Notes: generated by a model from the sequence alone, not told the origin. A stretch of DNA of 64,000 bases from Rickettsiella endosymbiont of Xylota segnis (GCF_964019545.1 NZ_OZ026451.1:558001-622000); one strand, 5' to 3'; counted from the stretch's first letter, positions 28,152 through 41,442 are shown. Made by a program: numbers and translations.

Positions 28152-29146
28152 TCAGTGATCCTACTTTAAGAGATGGAAATCATGCCGTAAAACATCAATT
28201 AAATGCGGATCAGATTGCTAAGTATTGTATCGCCGCAGAAGCTGCAGGTATACCTATCGTGGAGGTAGGCCATGGTAATGGCTTAGGTGCATCTTCTTTG
28301 CAACTTGGAATAGCTAAACTGACAGATAATGAAACCCTTAGCATAGCTAGAACCTATCTTAAAAAATCTCGTTTAGGTATTCATATTATTCCTGGATTTG
28401 CAACCATTGAAAAAGATTTGCGTCCGGCAATTGATGGAGGAGTTGATGTGGTGCGCGTCGCTTCACATTGCTCTGAAGCAGATATCACAGAACGACATAT
28501 ACAATTTGTTCGTATGCGCGAAAAAACCGTTTATGGTGTACTAATGATGGCACATATGCTTAGCAGCAAAGAATTGCTTATTCAAGCTGCTAAAATGGAA
28601 GCTTATGGAGCTCAGGGTATAGTTTTTATGGACTCTGCAGGAAATTTTTTGCCGGAGGATGTGATTGAAAGAGTACAAGTTTTAGTTGATCATCTTTCAA
28701 TCCCGGTAGGATTTCACGCGCATAATAATTTAGGGCTTGCCATTGCCAACTCATTAGCTGCTGTAGAAGCTGGAGCAAGTATTTTGGATGGTTGTGCATG
28801 CGGTTTCGGAGCAGGTGCGGGTAATACTCAACTTGAAGTGCTGGTGGGAATCCTTGAAAGAAAAGGTTATCAGACAGGAATTGATTTTTATAAAATGCTC
28901 GACGCTAGCAAGATAGCTGAACGAGAACTATTGAAAGAAATTCCTTCAATAAAGTCATTAAGTATTATCAGTGGGCTTGCAGGTGTTTTCTCTGGATTTC
29001 TACAACCTGTTTTGCGTATTGCAAAAGAATTTAACGTTGATCCCCGAGATATTTTTATTGAACTGGGGCGACGTAGAATTATAGCCGGGCAAGAGGATAT
29101 CATCATTGAAGTGGCTAGTGATTTGGCGAAAAAACATGCTAAATAA
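28136..29146 (+). CDS. 4-hydroxy-2-oxovalerate aldolase family (MhpE/DmpG/BphI)
   Basis: This 336-residue class II pyruvate aldolase has SDPTLRDGNHAV (8-17) with Arg12, Asp13 and His16 in the positions of the BphI catalytic and metal residues. It also has GFHAHNNLGLAIANS with metal ligands His194 and His196, and GFGAGAGNTQLEVL. The family splits or forms 4-hydroxy-2-oxo acids from pyruvate and an aldehyde. It is translationally coupled to the acylating dehydrogenase and precedes a ThDP enzyme that could use the 2-oxo acid. Degradation of aromatics, the usual role, is not supported: no ring-cleavage genes are present. Confidence 0.92.
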   Translation: MRAILISDPTLRDGNHAVKHQLNADQIAKYCIAAEAAGIPIVEVGHGNGLGASSLQLGIAKLTDNETLSIARTYLKKSRLGIHIIPGFATIEKDLRPAIDGGVDVVRVASHCSEADITERHIQFVRMREKTVYGVLMMAHMLSSKELLIQAAKMEAYGAQGIVFMDSAGNFLPEDVIERVQVLVDHLSIPVGFHAHNNLGLAIANSLAAVEAGASILDGCACGFGAGAGNTQLEVLVGILERKGYQTGIDFYKMLDASKIAERELLKEIPSIKSLSIISGLAGVFSGFLQPVLRIAKEFNVDPRDIFIELGRRRIIAGQEDIIIEVASDLAKKHAK

Positions 29147-29150
29147 TATT

Positions 29151-29185
29151 AACCTAACCTAACCTAACCTAACCTAACCTAACTT
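29151..29185 (+). repeat. Pentanucleotide microsatellite (AACCT)n between aldolase and ThDP-enzyme genes
   Basis: Six perfect AACCT units run from 29151 to 29180, followed by one altered unit, AACTT, at 29181-29185. The array begins 4 bases after the aldolase stop and ends 28 bases before the ThDP-enzyme start. Each unit carries TAA, so it is not coding. Unit gain or loss would change the spacing between two co-directional genes in a surface-polysaccharide operon. Confidence 0.95.
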
Positions 29186-29213
29186 AATTTTAAATTTATT
29201 CTGAAAAGTTTTT

Positions 29214-32398
<3,185 letters not shown>

Positions 32399-32445
32399 TT
32401 AAGCTAAAGAGAAAGATTTTGCCTAATTTTATACTCTATGTGCCA

Positions 32446-33363
32446 TTAACTGATTAATTTGAATTTGCTTTTATTTATTTGAGCTTTTTCTAGTTTGAAG
32501 TGTTCATCTTTTGTAGTTAATAACAAAAAATTATTCATAGAAGATGGTTTAAGTCCTTGTTGAAAGGCTTCTAGGTTGAGAAAAAAAGCAGCAAATTCTG
32601 GATTCTTATTATAAGCTTGATTATATATTTTTGCGGCTTCAGCATCGCCTTGAGCACGAATTTTTGCAGCTTGCTCTTTTGCCTTAGCCAAGATTAAGCT
32701 AGCTGAATTATCCGCATTGGCACGAATCAGTTCGGCATTCGCTTTGCCTTGGGTGCGTTGGGCAATGGCAATATTTTCTTGTTCAATACTCATATTGTCT
32801 AATATTCGCGCATTGGCATCGGCAGAGAGATCTAACTGTTTAAAGCCAATAGTGATAAGTTTAATACCAACTGTTTTAAGCTGTTTATTAACAACAGACA
32901 AAACAGAATCTATTTGCTGAGGGGATCCATTCAGGATGAGTTGGCTAAAAGGCATAGGCGTCTTTTTATCATTAAATAAAGTTGTTATCTGCTGGCTGAT
33001 TAATAATTTAATTTGCTGAAAATTATTTTTGGTTTGTTGGTAATAGCGTACGGGATCACTAATGCGCCAATTGGCAAAATATTCGTTGGTAATCGATTTT
33101 TTGGGTGAATTATCCTCAGCACTGGTATCACTGAACACTAATGTTTGCAAGCGATTATCCAGTAATATGGGTCGCATTAAGAAAGGTACTATAAAATGTA
33201 AGCCAGGTTTAAGAATCGAGTCTGAATAGGGTGTCAATTTTTCTTGAGACAATAATAAACCAGTCTGACCTTCGGGGACGATAGTAGCGCTTTGATAAAG
33301 AATAAATAATATACAGACTAAAAAGCCTAGGATTAAATGAATTTTTTTTCTTAGAATGATCAT
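32446..33363 (-). CDS. hflC: HflC, FtsH protease modulator
   Basis: This 305-residue SPFH/prohibitin-domain membrane protein forms the HflKC cage around FtsH. It has one N-terminal membrane helix (residues 8-26), then VVPEGQTGLLLS. The typical IAIAQRTQGKANAELIRANADN and AKIRAQGDAEAAKIYNQAY coiled-coil region follows. The start overlaps the hflK stop in an ATGA, so synthesis is coupled to its partner. Confidence 0.95.
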   Translation of the reverse strand: MIILRKKIHLILGFLVCILFILYQSATIVPEGQTGLLLSQEKLTPYSDSILKPGLHFIVPFLMRPILLDNRLQTLVFSDTSAEDNSPKKSITNEYFANWRISDPVRYYQQTKNNFQQIKLLISQQITTLFNDKKTPMPFSQLILNGSPQQIDSVLSVVNKQLKTVGIKLITIGFKQLDLSADANARILDNMSIEQENIAIAQRTQGKANAELIRANADNSASLILAKAKEQAAKIRAQGDAEAAKIYNQAYNKNPEFAAFFLNLEAFQQGLKPSSMNNFLLLTTKDEHFKLEKAQINKSKFKLIS

Positions 33364-34529
33364 TCATATCCTCCGGAGATATTATAACTACTGGGGATAG
33401 AGTTATTGGTTTTAAAGCTAAGTTCGTTGTTATCAGTATTTTCTTTCTTATCGTGACTCGTCGAAGCGGCTAATTTATCTGTGTTTACAGAAGCTGTCGT
33501 ATTGGATTGATCGTGTGTTAAGGAATTGATAGTAGAATTATTAGCTACCAGCAGTTTATTGCTATGCACAATCATTGTTTGTAAGGCGGCCAAATAAAGC
33601 TGTTTTTTTGTCAATGTTGGTGAAGCTTCATAAGCTGGGAGTAATGCTAAAAAGCGAATAATTTCTATTTTAGCTTTTAATACTATTTCTTGTTGGTAAG
33701 CGTTGGCATCGACTATAAGTTGTTGTGCAAGCAATTGTGCACGTGGCTCAACTTGAGTAGCATAAACATTGGCTTGCTTTTCGAGTTGTTCTTTATCACT
33801 TTTGGCACTAGTAACATCGGTAAAAGAGGCTTGTAATTGTTCGGGTACTTGAATAGATACTAAATCAATATTTTTGACGGCTAACCCCGTTTGCTCTTTT
33901 ATCAAAGTATTTAGCTGTTTTTGTATGCGTTCTGACAGTGAAAAATGTGAAGTGCTTAATAGCTGATTTAAAGTGAACTGACTGAGCACACGATTTACTA
34001 TGCTATCTATGTTTTCTTGTAAGTTGATTAAAGGATGAGCGGTTGCAAAAAGAAAGTTGCGTGGATCAACGATAGAATAATCAATATTGATATTCACCGC
34101 AATTTTGTTTTCATCGCGCGTTAATAAATTAACGCTAGTGGAAAGTTTATTTATTTTTCCGGAATTGATTATTGTAGCGTGTTGGAAAGGTTTAAGGATC
34201 CAGTGATAACCCGCACCCATCGTAGAGCTATAGGCCCCAAAATGGGTAATAACCGCTGATTCATCCGTATTGACCTTAAAAAAGCCAAGCGCAAGCCATA
34301 CAATTAAGCAAAAGACGGAAATCAGACCCATAGTCTTCGCATTAAGTTTTGCAGGTAAGTAAGGACGGGCAAGCGCCGATTTTTTATGCAATATTCTTAA
34401 CTTAAATAAAGCGACGATTTTTTTATATAAATCACGCAGAAATGCTTCTAGATCAGGCGGAGTCTGTTTGGGTCGTCCTGTCCACGGATCTTTGTTTTTG
34501 CTGGGATCACCCGGTTCGTTCCAGGGCAT
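33360..34529 (-). CDS. hflK: HflK, FtsH protease modulator
   Basis: This is the partner of HflC in the inner-membrane HflKC complex. It starts with MPWNEPGDPSKNKDPWTGR, the usual glycine/proline-rich HflK head. A membrane helix then lies at about 68-86, followed by an SPFH domain (NTDESAVITHFGAY). I chose ATG 34529 (389 residues), which has GGAG 8 bases upstream, instead of the in-frame TTG at 34541. The C-terminal ~60 residues are Ser/Thr/Asn-rich and probably disordered. Confidence 0.95.
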   Translation of the reverse strand: MPWNEPGDPSKNKDPWTGRPKQTPPDLEAFLRDLYKKIVALFKLRILHKKSALARPYLPAKLNAKTMGLISVFCLIVWLALGFFKVNTDESAVITHFGAYSSTMGAGYHWILKPFQHATIINSGKINKLSTSVNLLTRDENKIAVNINIDYSIVDPRNFLFATAHPLINLQENIDSIVNRVLSQFTLNQLLSTSHFSLSERIQKQLNTLIKEQTGLAVKNIDLVSIQVPEQLQASFTDVTSAKSDKEQLEKQANVYATQVEPRAQLLAQQLIVDANAYQQEIVLKAKIEIIRFLALLPAYEASPTLTKKQLYLAALQTMIVHSNKLLVANNSTINSLTHDQSNTTASVNTDKLAASTSHDKKENTDNNELSFKTNNSIPSSYNISGGYE

Positions 34530-34755
34530 AATATGCTCCAATTGTTAGCTTTTTAAGATTTTTTTCAATCTATGATCTTTATAATACAGTTTACCTCTTT
34601 TTGGTGCAAAGCGGTTAACCACATTCCAGGTGACACTCACTGGTCATTGCGTGCATGTAACGCGACAATCCAGGTAAATATCATAGCTATTTAAATATAT
34701 AGCTGTAATTTCCTTAGAGGAGCATTCTAGGCATGCTGAGTCATTCTCGCAACTA

Positions 34756-35937
34756 TTAATTCAGCGACAAGTCGTTATGGTCTGATGAAGAATTTGATAG
34801 TTCAGGGATATGAAGATTAAGCCTATAAGATTTTTCGCTGATTTTTAGATAAGTAAGGCATTCGATGATCGCTTGGCGTAATAAATCGATACCTATTCCA
34901 GACTGAGCAGATATCCAAACTTTAGATGGAAGACCTGCTGCGTTGCGTTCTAGACGCGGTGGCATATCCTCCAGTAAATCAATTTTATTGACAACGATCA
35001 ATTGAGTAATGTGATCGGTGTGTATTTGCTTTAGAACCTTATCTACTGCTTGGTTACATTCATTCTTCTCTGTATTAGTGGCATCCACTACATGCAATAA
35101 TAGGTCAGCCAGTTGTGTTTCTTCTAAGGTTGCTCGAAAAGACACGACCAGATGATGAGGTAGTTGACGTATGAAACCTACTGTATCGGCCAAAATGGCT
35201 ATTTGTCCATCGTTTAGAGACATACGACGTATACTGGGATCTAAGGTAGCAAAAGGCTGATTGGCAACAAAAACTGTTGCGTTGGTTAAACAATTAAATA
35301 ACGTAGATTTCCCGGTATTGGTATACCCAACTAAGGAAATATGCGGTAGTTGAGATCTTCTTCTTGCACGTTGGCTTTGCGCACGCTGTGCACGAACCTT
35401 TTCTAAACGTTTTTTTATAATTTTAATTTGTTGTCGAATCAAACGTTTATCGGTTTCTAATTGCGTTTCACCAGGCCCTCGTAAACCAATACCACCGCGC
35501 TGTCTTTCTAAGTGTGTCCAGCCCCGAATAAGCCGGGTGGAAAGATGTTCTAGTTGAGCTAGTTTAACCTGTAATTTCCCTTCAAAGGTACGTGCACGTT
35601 GCGCGAAAATATCTAGAATTAATCCAGTACGCCCTAATACTCGACATTGTAATTTATGTTCTAAATTACGTTCCTGAGCTGGACTAAGATCGTGATTGAA
35701 CAAAATTAATTGTGCTCGATGAGCAATTGCAGCGGCGATTATTTCTTCAAGTTTACCCAAGCCAATGAAATACTTTACTTGTGCTTTACGTTGTCGCCCA
35801 GTGATGAGAGCCATCGCTTGGGCACCCGCTGCTAGAGCTAGCTCCTGAAATTCTTTTACTATTTCTTCTGATTCATATTTTTTAAAATAGATATGAACTA
35901 ATAGTGCTAGCTCACCGCGTTGGGGACGTTCAAGCAT
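34756..35937 (-). CDS. hflX: HflX, ribosome-splitting GTPase
   Basis: This 393-residue GTPase rescues or splits stalled 70S ribosomes. The N-terminal HflX domain includes GLGKLEEI and [15 protein letters not shown], then a coiled coil and [19 protein letters not shown]. The G domain has [13 protein letters not shown] (G1), [13 protein letters not shown] (G3) and VVNKIDLL (G4). Its start overlaps the hfq stop by 8 bases, the normal arrangement. Confidence 0.96.
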   Translation of the reverse strand: MLERPQRGELALLVHIYFKKYESEEIVKEFQELALAAGAQAMALITGRQRKAQVKYFIGLGKLEEIIAAAIAHRAQLILFNHDLSPAQERNLEHKLQCRVLGRTGLILDIFAQRARTFEGKLQVKLAQLEHLSTRLIRGWTHLERQRGGIGLRGPGETQLETDKRLIRQQIKIIKKRLEKVRAQRAQSQRARRRSQLPHISLVGYTNTGKSTLFNCLTNATVFVANQPFATLDPSIRRMSLNDGQIAILADTVGFIRQLPHHLVVSFRATLEETQLADLLLHVVDATNTEKNECNQAVDKVLKQIHTDHITQLIVVNKIDLLEDMPPRLERNAAGLPSKVWISAQSGIGIDLLRQAIIECLTYLKISEKSYRLNLHIPELSNSSSDHNDLSLN

Positions 35938-36211
35938 TACTGATTTCTAGTTCCTCGTCAGTTGCATTACAGCTTTGTAGATCATTACTTTCATCAATAC
36001 TTGCTAATTTAACATTCTTTGCTGGAACGACTGTTGAAATAGCATGTTTGTAGACCATCTGGCTAACTGAGTTTTTTAATAAGACCACGAACTGATCAAA
36101 TGATTCTACTAAACCCTGAAGTTTAATCCCGTTAACAAGATAGATTGAAACCGGAACTTTATCTTTACGCAATGCGTTTAGAAAAGGATCTTGTAGTTGC
36201 CCTTTAGACAT
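35930..36211 (-). CDS. hfq: Hfq RNA chaperone
   Basis: This is the Sm-like hexameric chaperone that pairs small RNAs with mRNAs. The Sm core shows [20 protein letters not shown] (proximal-face Gln and Phe), [20 protein letters not shown] and the Sm2 motif [11 protein letters not shown] chose ATG 36211 (MSKGQ, 93 residues). The upstream in-frame ATG at 36226 actually forms part of the GGAG Shine-Dalgarno for this start. The acidic/Ser tail after residue 70 is short. miaA, the usual upstream gene, is absent; polA lies upstream instead. Confidence 0.96.
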   Translation of the reverse strand: MSKGQLQDPFLNALRKDKVPVSIYLVNGIKLQGLVESFDQFVVLLKNSVSQMVYKHAISTVVPAKNVKLASIDESNDLQSCNATDEELEISNA

Positions 36212-36532
36212 AATTAGCTTCTCCATGCAAATTTTAAATATAAATATAATCTCAAAAAGCCTTGGTCTTAAATTTATTTAGCTTATAACCAAGCGCAGTA
36301 AGTTTAGCATGGGAAATGCATAGGGCATAGCCCTGAACGTTAAGAGTTTGTCTAATCAAAGGGGAGTCAGAGAGAATCTAAGTGTGTAGTCTATAGGTCC
36401 GTCAATGCACTAATATAAGATATCTCCACAAAAAATAGTGAAAAAAAAAGAATAATTGTATCTTAAAGACCGAACTATTTTATACCTAATGGGTAATTTT
36501 TTTGGTAATATAGTTAAGTAAACCTTTTTTGG
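36212..36532. other. Intergenic region between polA and hfq
   Basis: About 320 bases separate the polA stop from the hfq start, both on the minus strand. The hfq-hflX-hflK-hflC promoter should lie here. I see AT-rich stretches but no promoter good enough to place with confidence, no open frame of note and no tRNA-like fold. In most gammaproteobacteria this position is occupied by miaA and mutL. Confidence 0.5.
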
Positions 36533-39232
36533 TTAAAGGGCTTTGTCCCAATTTGAACCTATCTGAATATCGACCATGAGTGGCACGGATAGCTGAGTGG
36601 TATTGACCATTAAATCTTCAATGAGTTGTTTTGCTGAGTTTATATCAGCATCGGCGACTTCAAATACCAATTCATCGTGTACTTGCATAATCATATGTGC
36701 TTGAAGCTTATGTTGAGTTAAAGCTTGGTCAATAGTGATCATGGCTTTTTTGATGATATCTGCTGCGCTACCTTGTAAAGGTGCATTAATGGCAGCACGT
36801 TCGCTGGCGCGACGTTGTAAAGGATCACTGGAATTAATGAAAGCCAAGTTTAAACGACGTCCAAATAACGTGGTGACATAAGCCTGTTCATGCGCTTGTA
36901 AGCGCGTCCGTTCCATATACTCTTTTACACCAGGGTAACGAGCAAAATAGCGATCAATATAATTTTTAGCTTCTTCACGCGAGATGCCTAATTGTCTGGC
37001 TAAGCCAAAAGCGGACATCCCATAAATGAGGCCAAAATTAACGGCTTTAGCACTGCGACGTTGTTCATGCGTGACTTGATTTAAGGGAATGTTTAAAACC
37101 TCTGCGGCAGTAGCTTGGTGAATATCGAGATTTTGCGCAAATGCATCCAGTAAGCCTTTATCTTGCGAAAAGTGGGCGACAATGCGTAATTCAATCTGAG
37201 AATAATCCGCTGCAATAATTTTATAACCCGATGGAGCAATAAATGCTTGACGAATTTTTCGGCCTTCTTTAGTGCGTGCAGGAATATTTTGTAGATTAGG
37301 ATCAGACGAAGAAAGTCGCCCTGTAACTACTGCGGCTTGGTGATAAGAAGTATGGATACGACCGGTTTTTGCATTAATTTGTTGGGGAAGTTTATCCGTA
37401 TAAGTTGATTTTAATTTACTCAAACTACGATGTTTTAAAATGACTTTAGCTAGCGGAAATTTTATAGCGAGTGCTTGCAAAACACTTTCTGAGGTTGATG
37501 CTTGACCTTTCGGAGTTTTTTCTAAAATAGGTAAGCCTTGTTCAATAAATAATACGGTTTGTAATTGTTTAGGTGATGCTAAATTAAAAGTTTTACCCGC
37601 CAATTGATAGGCTTCTTCTTCAAGCTTTATTAAGCGTTTCGCAATAGAACGACTTTGTTTTTGCAATAATTGTGCATCGATTAATACACCATGACGCTCG
37701 ATATGAGATAATACTGAGACTAATGGCATTTCAATGTGCGTGAAAACTTTAGATAAACCTGGCAATGTATCTAATTGAGGCTTGAGTATTTCGTGTAAGC
37801 GTAAAGCAATATCGGCATCTTCAGCGGCATACGGACCCGCTTCTTGGATATCGATTTGGTTAAACGTTTTTTGTTTAGCGCCTTTGCCAGCAATTTCTTC
37901 AAAATGTATAGTTTTATGATCCAAATGTTTTATTGCTGCGCTATTCAGACTATGTGAATTACTCGCGCTGTCGAGTAAATAAGATTCCAGCATGGTATCA
38001 AAACTTAATCCTTGCAGCTGGATCCCATAATTGGCGAGAACACCCATATCATATTTTAGGTTATGACCTATTTTTAATTGTTTAGGATCTTCAAATAGCG
38101 GTTTAAGTTGTTGCAAAACCCAATTTCTATTTAATTGTTCGGGCGCCCCTATATAATCATGAGCTAAAGGAATATAAACAGGTTTTTCACCTTTTATGGC
38201 AAAAGATAGGCCGACAAGTTCTGCTTGCATGACATCTAAACTCGTCGTTTCGGTATCGAATGCCCAGATTTTTATTTTAGTTAATTGTTGCAAAAAGAGT
38301 TGAAAAGATTTTTTGTCGAGAATTAACGAGTAAAGTGTTCGATTGGTTTCAGATTTATCAATAGTTTGGCTGGATGGATCCAAATTTTTTTCTAATTCTC
38401 TAATCCATCCTTTGAATTCTAATTTCTTGTAACTTTCCATTAAGGCAGAAGTATCCGGAGCTTTGGGTCGGAATTTTTCTAAGTCAAATTCCAGATCCAC
38501 ATCGGTTTTAATAGTGACTAATTGACGAGATAAAGGGAGCTTATCGAGATGTGCTTTAAGATTTTCTCCTATTTTACCTTTAATTTCATCTGCGTTTTTT
38601 ATCAGTGATTTAAGGTTTCCATATTGATTAAGCCATTTTGCTGCGGTTTTTGGTCCTACGTTGGGAATTCCAGGAACATTATCTACAGCATCACCAATTA
38701 AACTTAAATAATCAGTTATTTGTTCTGGCCTGACGCCAAATTTATCGATGACACCTTGATGGTCTAGACGTGTGTTCGTCATGGTATTTACTAGAGTGAT
38801 ATCTTCGCAGACTAACTGTGCAAAGTCCTTATCGCCTGTGGAAATTAAAACCGGTAGATGTTGTTGTATGGCTTTTGAGGCTAAGGTACCTATCACATCG
38901 TCAGCTTCAACGCCAGGATGGATGATAAGCGGCAATCCTAAGTCACGAACGATGGTGTAGAGAGGTTCTATTTGTGGTTGTAAATCATCTGGCATGGAAG
39001 GGCGATGCGCTTTATATTCTGTATATAATTCTTCACGAAATGTTTTACCTTTAGCATCGAAAACCACCACCATATATTCTGGATTAGTATCCTTAATTAA
39101 TTTGCGTAGCATATTAATGACCCCATACACGGCGCCAGTAGGCTCTCCTCTAGAATTACTTAAAGGTGGAAGCGCATGAAAGGCACGATAAAGATAAGAA
39201 GTGCCATCGACTAAAACTAAGGGTTTTTTCAT
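36533..39232 (-). CDS. polA: DNA polymerase I
   Basis: This 899-residue repair and Okazaki-fragment polymerase has all three domains. The 5' nuclease comes first (LVDGTSYLYRAFHALPP, VFDAKGKTFREELY, GVEADDVIGTLA). Next is a 3'-5' exonuclease domain that looks active (WAFDTETTSLD, KIGHNLKYDMGVL, YAAEDADIALRL). The polymerase follows with motif A (DYSQIELRIVAHFS), motif B (RRSAKAVNFGLIYGMSAFGL) and motif C (MQVHDELVFEV). It is divergent from guaC across a 95-base gap. Confidence 0.97.
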   Translation of the reverse strand: MKKPLVLVDGTSYLYRAFHALPPLSNSRGEPTGAVYGVINMLRKLIKDTNPEYMVVVFDAKGKTFREELYTEYKAHRPSMPDDLQPQIEPLYTIVRDLGLPLIIHPGVEADDVIGTLASKAIQQHLPVLISTGDKDFAQLVCEDITLVNTMTNTRLDHQGVIDKFGVRPEQITDYLSLIGDAVDNVPGIPNVGPKTAAKWLNQYGNLKSLIKNADEIKGKIGENLKAHLDKLPLSRQLVTIKTDVDLEFDLEKFRPKAPDTSALMESYKKLEFKGWIRELEKNLDPSSQTIDKSETNRTLYSLILDKKSFQLFLQQLTKIKIWAFDTETTSLDVMQAELVGLSFAIKGEKPVYIPLAHDYIGAPEQLNRNWVLQQLKPLFEDPKQLKIGHNLKYDMGVLANYGIQLQGLSFDTMLESYLLDSASNSHSLNSAAIKHLDHKTIHFEEIAGKGAKQKTFNQIDIQEAGPYAAEDADIALRLHEILKPQLDTLPGLSKVFTHIEMPLVSVLSHIERHGVLIDAQLLQKQSRSIAKRLIKLEEEAYQLAGKTFNLASPKQLQTVLFIEQGLPILEKTPKGQASTSESVLQALAIKFPLAKVILKHRSLSKLKSTYTDKLPQQINAKTGRIHTSYHQAAVVTGRLSSSDPNLQNIPARTKEGRKIRQAFIAPSGYKIIAADYSQIELRIVAHFSQDKGLLDAFAQNLDIHQATAAEVLNIPLNQVTHEQRRSAKAVNFGLIYGMSAFGLARQLGISREEAKNYIDRYFARYPGVKEYMERTRLQAHEQAYVTTLFGRRLNLAFINSSDPLQRRASERAAINAPLQGSAADIIKKAMITIDQALTQHKLQAHMIMQVHDELVFEVADADINSAKQLIEDLMVNTTQLSVPLMVDIQIGSNWDKAL

Positions 39233-39327
39233 AATGATATGATAACATATGCCATCTTTATGCTAGTCATATCACTTAAACAATCTAGTCAATAAAGAAG
39301 CCAAAATTAATGAGTCATGAGGTTATT

Positions 39328-40392
39328 ATGCGTATCGAGCAAGAAATAAGATTAGATTTTAAGGATGTATTAATTCGCCCGAAGCGTAGCACCTTGCAAA
39401 CACGCGCGGATGTTGACTTAACCCGCGAATATACGTTTAAACACTCAGGATTTTCATGGAAAGGGATACCTATTATTGCTTCAAATATGGATCATACCGG
39501 TACTTTTGCCATGGCTAAAAGTTTAGCTAAACATAAGTTACTCACTTCGATTGATAAATTTGCAAGCTTACAAGATTGGAAAAAATTCTATAATCAACAC
39601 CCCAAGTCTATTGCTTACTGTTTTCCAACAATAGGAATTAAAACAAAAGATGCCGATATGCTGGCAAAAATAATTAAAATAGCACCAAGTCCTTTTATTT
39701 GCATCGATGTTGCCAATGGCTATACGCAACGTTTTGTAGATAGTATTCGTGCCTTACGAAAAAAATATCCGAAAAAAACTTTAATTGCAGGCAATGTGGT
39801 GACTGCTGAAATGGCTGAAGAGTTGGTTTTAGCTGGCGCAGATATTGTCAAAGTAGGAATTGGTCCGGGTTCTGTTTGTACCACACGCTTGAAAACAGGT
39901 GTAGGTTATCCACAATTGTCCGCTATCATAGAATGTGCAGATGCTGTGCATGGTTTAGGTGGACTTTTATGTGCAGATGGTGGTTGCGTTTCACCGGGTG
40001 ATGTTGCTAAAGCGTTTGCGGCAGGTGCCGACTTTGTTATGCTAGGAGGCATGTTGGCCGGTCATGAGGAATGCGCTGGCGAAAAAGTAGAGGAAAATGG
40101 CAAATGGTTTATGCGATTTTATGGAATGAGCTCGAGTGAAGCTATGCATAAACATCATGGTAAGATGAATGCTTATCGTGCTAGCGAAGGTCGTTCTGTA
40201 AATGTTCCTTACCGAGGTAAGGTAGAAAATACGGTACTTGATATTTTAGGTGGATTGCGTTCTACCTGTACCTATGTGGGTGCACAGCGTTTGAAAGAAC
40301 TTTCTAAACGAACCACTTTTCTACGTGTTACTCAACAATTAAATGAAGTTTTTGCGGCGTTACAAGTTAACGAATTGGTTAATAATAGCTAG
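39328..40392 (+). CDS. guaC: GMP reductase
   Basis: It reduces GMP to IMP with NADPH, returning guanine nucleotides to the adenine branch. It is an IMPDH/GMPR barrel with [15 protein letters not shown] at the N terminus, [27 protein letters not shown] with the catalytic Cys, and [13 protein letters not shown] chose ATG 39328 (MRIEQEI, 354 residues) because GAGG lies just upstream and the product then begins as E. coli GuaC does. ATG 39310 adds six residues. Confidence 0.94.
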   Translation: MRIEQEIRLDFKDVLIRPKRSTLQTRADVDLTREYTFKHSGFSWKGIPIIASNMDHTGTFAMAKSLAKHKLLTSIDKFASLQDWKKFYNQHPKSIAYCFPTIGIKTKDADMLAKIIKIAPSPFICIDVANGYTQRFVDSIRALRKKYPKKTLIAGNVVTAEMAEELVLAGADIVKVGIGPGSVCTTRLKTGVGYPQLSAIIECADAVHGLGGLLCADGGCVSPGDVAKAFAAGADFVMLGGMLAGHEECAGEKVEENGKWFMRFYGMSSSEAMHKHHGKMNAYRASEGRSVNVPYRGKVENTVLDILGGLRSTCTYVGAQRLKELSKRTTFLRVTQQLNEVFAALQVNELVNNS

Positions 40393-40460
40393 AATGTGGT
40401 GACACAATCTCGTTAGTTCTTTCATGAAACTTCCTGTGAAATTAGGGCAGCAAAAATGCA

Positions 40461-40859
40461 ATGAATGCACTCCAAAAAAAACGTTTAAATTTCGTTTTGC
40501 TCATGTTATTGGTGGCTGGTTTTGTTATTGGTTTATCTCTCTATGCGTTAAAACAAAACATTAATTTGTTTTATACACCCACGCAACTTGCTGAACAGCA
40601 TTTAACACCTGGCCGACCGTTTCGTTTAGGGGGTCAAGTTAAAAAAGGCACGGTAAAACAAAATGAGCAGCATTTGTTAGTTTCTTTTGTAGTGAGTGAT
40701 GCGTCGCATAACATTCTGGTTGAATATCAAGGTGTACTACCGGATTTATTCCGAGAAGGACAGTCTGTGGTTATTGAAGGAAGTCTGGATCAAGCAGGTA
40801 TTATGCAAGCCAAACAAGTACTTGCGAAACATGATGAACGATATCGAGCCGTTAAATAA
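40461..40859 (+). CDS. ccmE: CcmE, cytochrome c-type haem chaperone
   Basis: It holds haem covalently in the periplasm and passes it to CcmF for cytochrome c maturation. The 132-residue protein has one N-terminal anchor (residues 9-29), YTPTQLAE, RPFRLGGQVKKGTV and VVIEGSL. The VLAKHDERY motif contains the haem-binding His. No other ccm gene is in the window, so this member is detached from ccmABCDFGH. Confidence 0.93.
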   Translation: MNALQKKRLNFVLLMLLVAGFVIGLSLYALKQNINLFYTPTQLAEQHLTPGRPFRLGGQVKKGTVKQNEQHLLVSFVVSDASHNILVEYQGVLPDLFREGQSVVIEGSLDQAGIMQAKQVLAKHDERYRAVK

Positions 40860-40896
40860 CAGTTTTTCATCTTCTGTTGCAACATAGGGAAATAAA

Positions 40897-41442
40897 ATGA
40901 GCAAAATGACTAGCTTAAAAGTATTGATAGCCGTTTTGTTGGTGACGATAGCCTGTCTAGCTTATATCTTATTAACGCGGTTTTTCCCCAGTGAAGAAGT
41001 GTTTTTTATGGGATCAAAAGCCATAAGCCGGGCTTTGGTGTTGGATTTAAGTATCAAAAGTAATAAAGATTATGCGACTTTTTTACCTGAAAATTCAGGA
41101 TTTTTGGTAGTGCATCCAGCGAAATCCGCTGAAGATCATCGTGATGATATTCTTGAAACGCGTGATATTTTTGCTTTAGTTGAAAAAACTAACAAAAATA
41201 CTTTACTAGATTCAGATCCGCTTTATCCAGAATTAGAATTAATGTTTTTGAGAAAAACACCTTTAGGAATACGTGGTAATTATGTGACTTTATCCAGTTT
41301 AGGTATAAAAAGTATTGTTTTTAACCCCGAATATCTCCAACATTTTTTGCAAATCTATCAGGATAAACTTCCTCATGCTGCAGGTTATGCCATTATGGGC
41401 GATAGTAGCCAAAGGCAAATTCGTGATATTCTAGTGAACTAA
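40897..41442 (+). CDS. Hypothetical membrane-anchored protein
   Basis: This 181-residue protein is not recognised. Residues 9-27 form one hydrophobic helix near the N terminus. No lipobox is seen, so it is probably a signal anchor with the remaining ~150 residues outside the cytoplasm. The rest has no cysteine and no catalytic motif I can name. AGGGAAA lies upstream of the ATG. It lies between ccmE and sdhE on the same strand with gaps of 37 and 29 bases, which suggests co-transcription and perhaps a link to respiration. Confidence 0.6.
   Translation: MSKMTSLKVLIAVLLVTIACLAYILLTRFFPSEEVFFMGSKAISRALVLDLSIKSNKDYATFLPENSGFLVVHPAKSAEDHRDDILETRDIFALVEKTNKNTLLDSDPLYPELELMFLRKTPLGIRGNYVTLSSLGIKSIVFNPEYLQHFLQIYQDKLPHAAGYAIMGDSSQRQIRDILVN

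Noticed and set aside
27267-29146. Aromatic meta-cleavage degradation operon
   Set aside because: Only the last two enzyme types of that pathway are present, no dioxygenase, hydrolase or hydratase is seen, and the neighbours are all polysaccharide genes.
29151-29185. Telomere-like or CRISPR-like repeat
   Set aside because: It is a simple five-base tandem array with no spacers and no cas genes; only a microsatellite is supported.
36211-36226. Upstream ATG 36226 as the hfq start
   Set aside because: The GGAG within it is correctly placed as the Shine-Dalgarno for ATG 36211, and Hfq normally starts MSKGQ.
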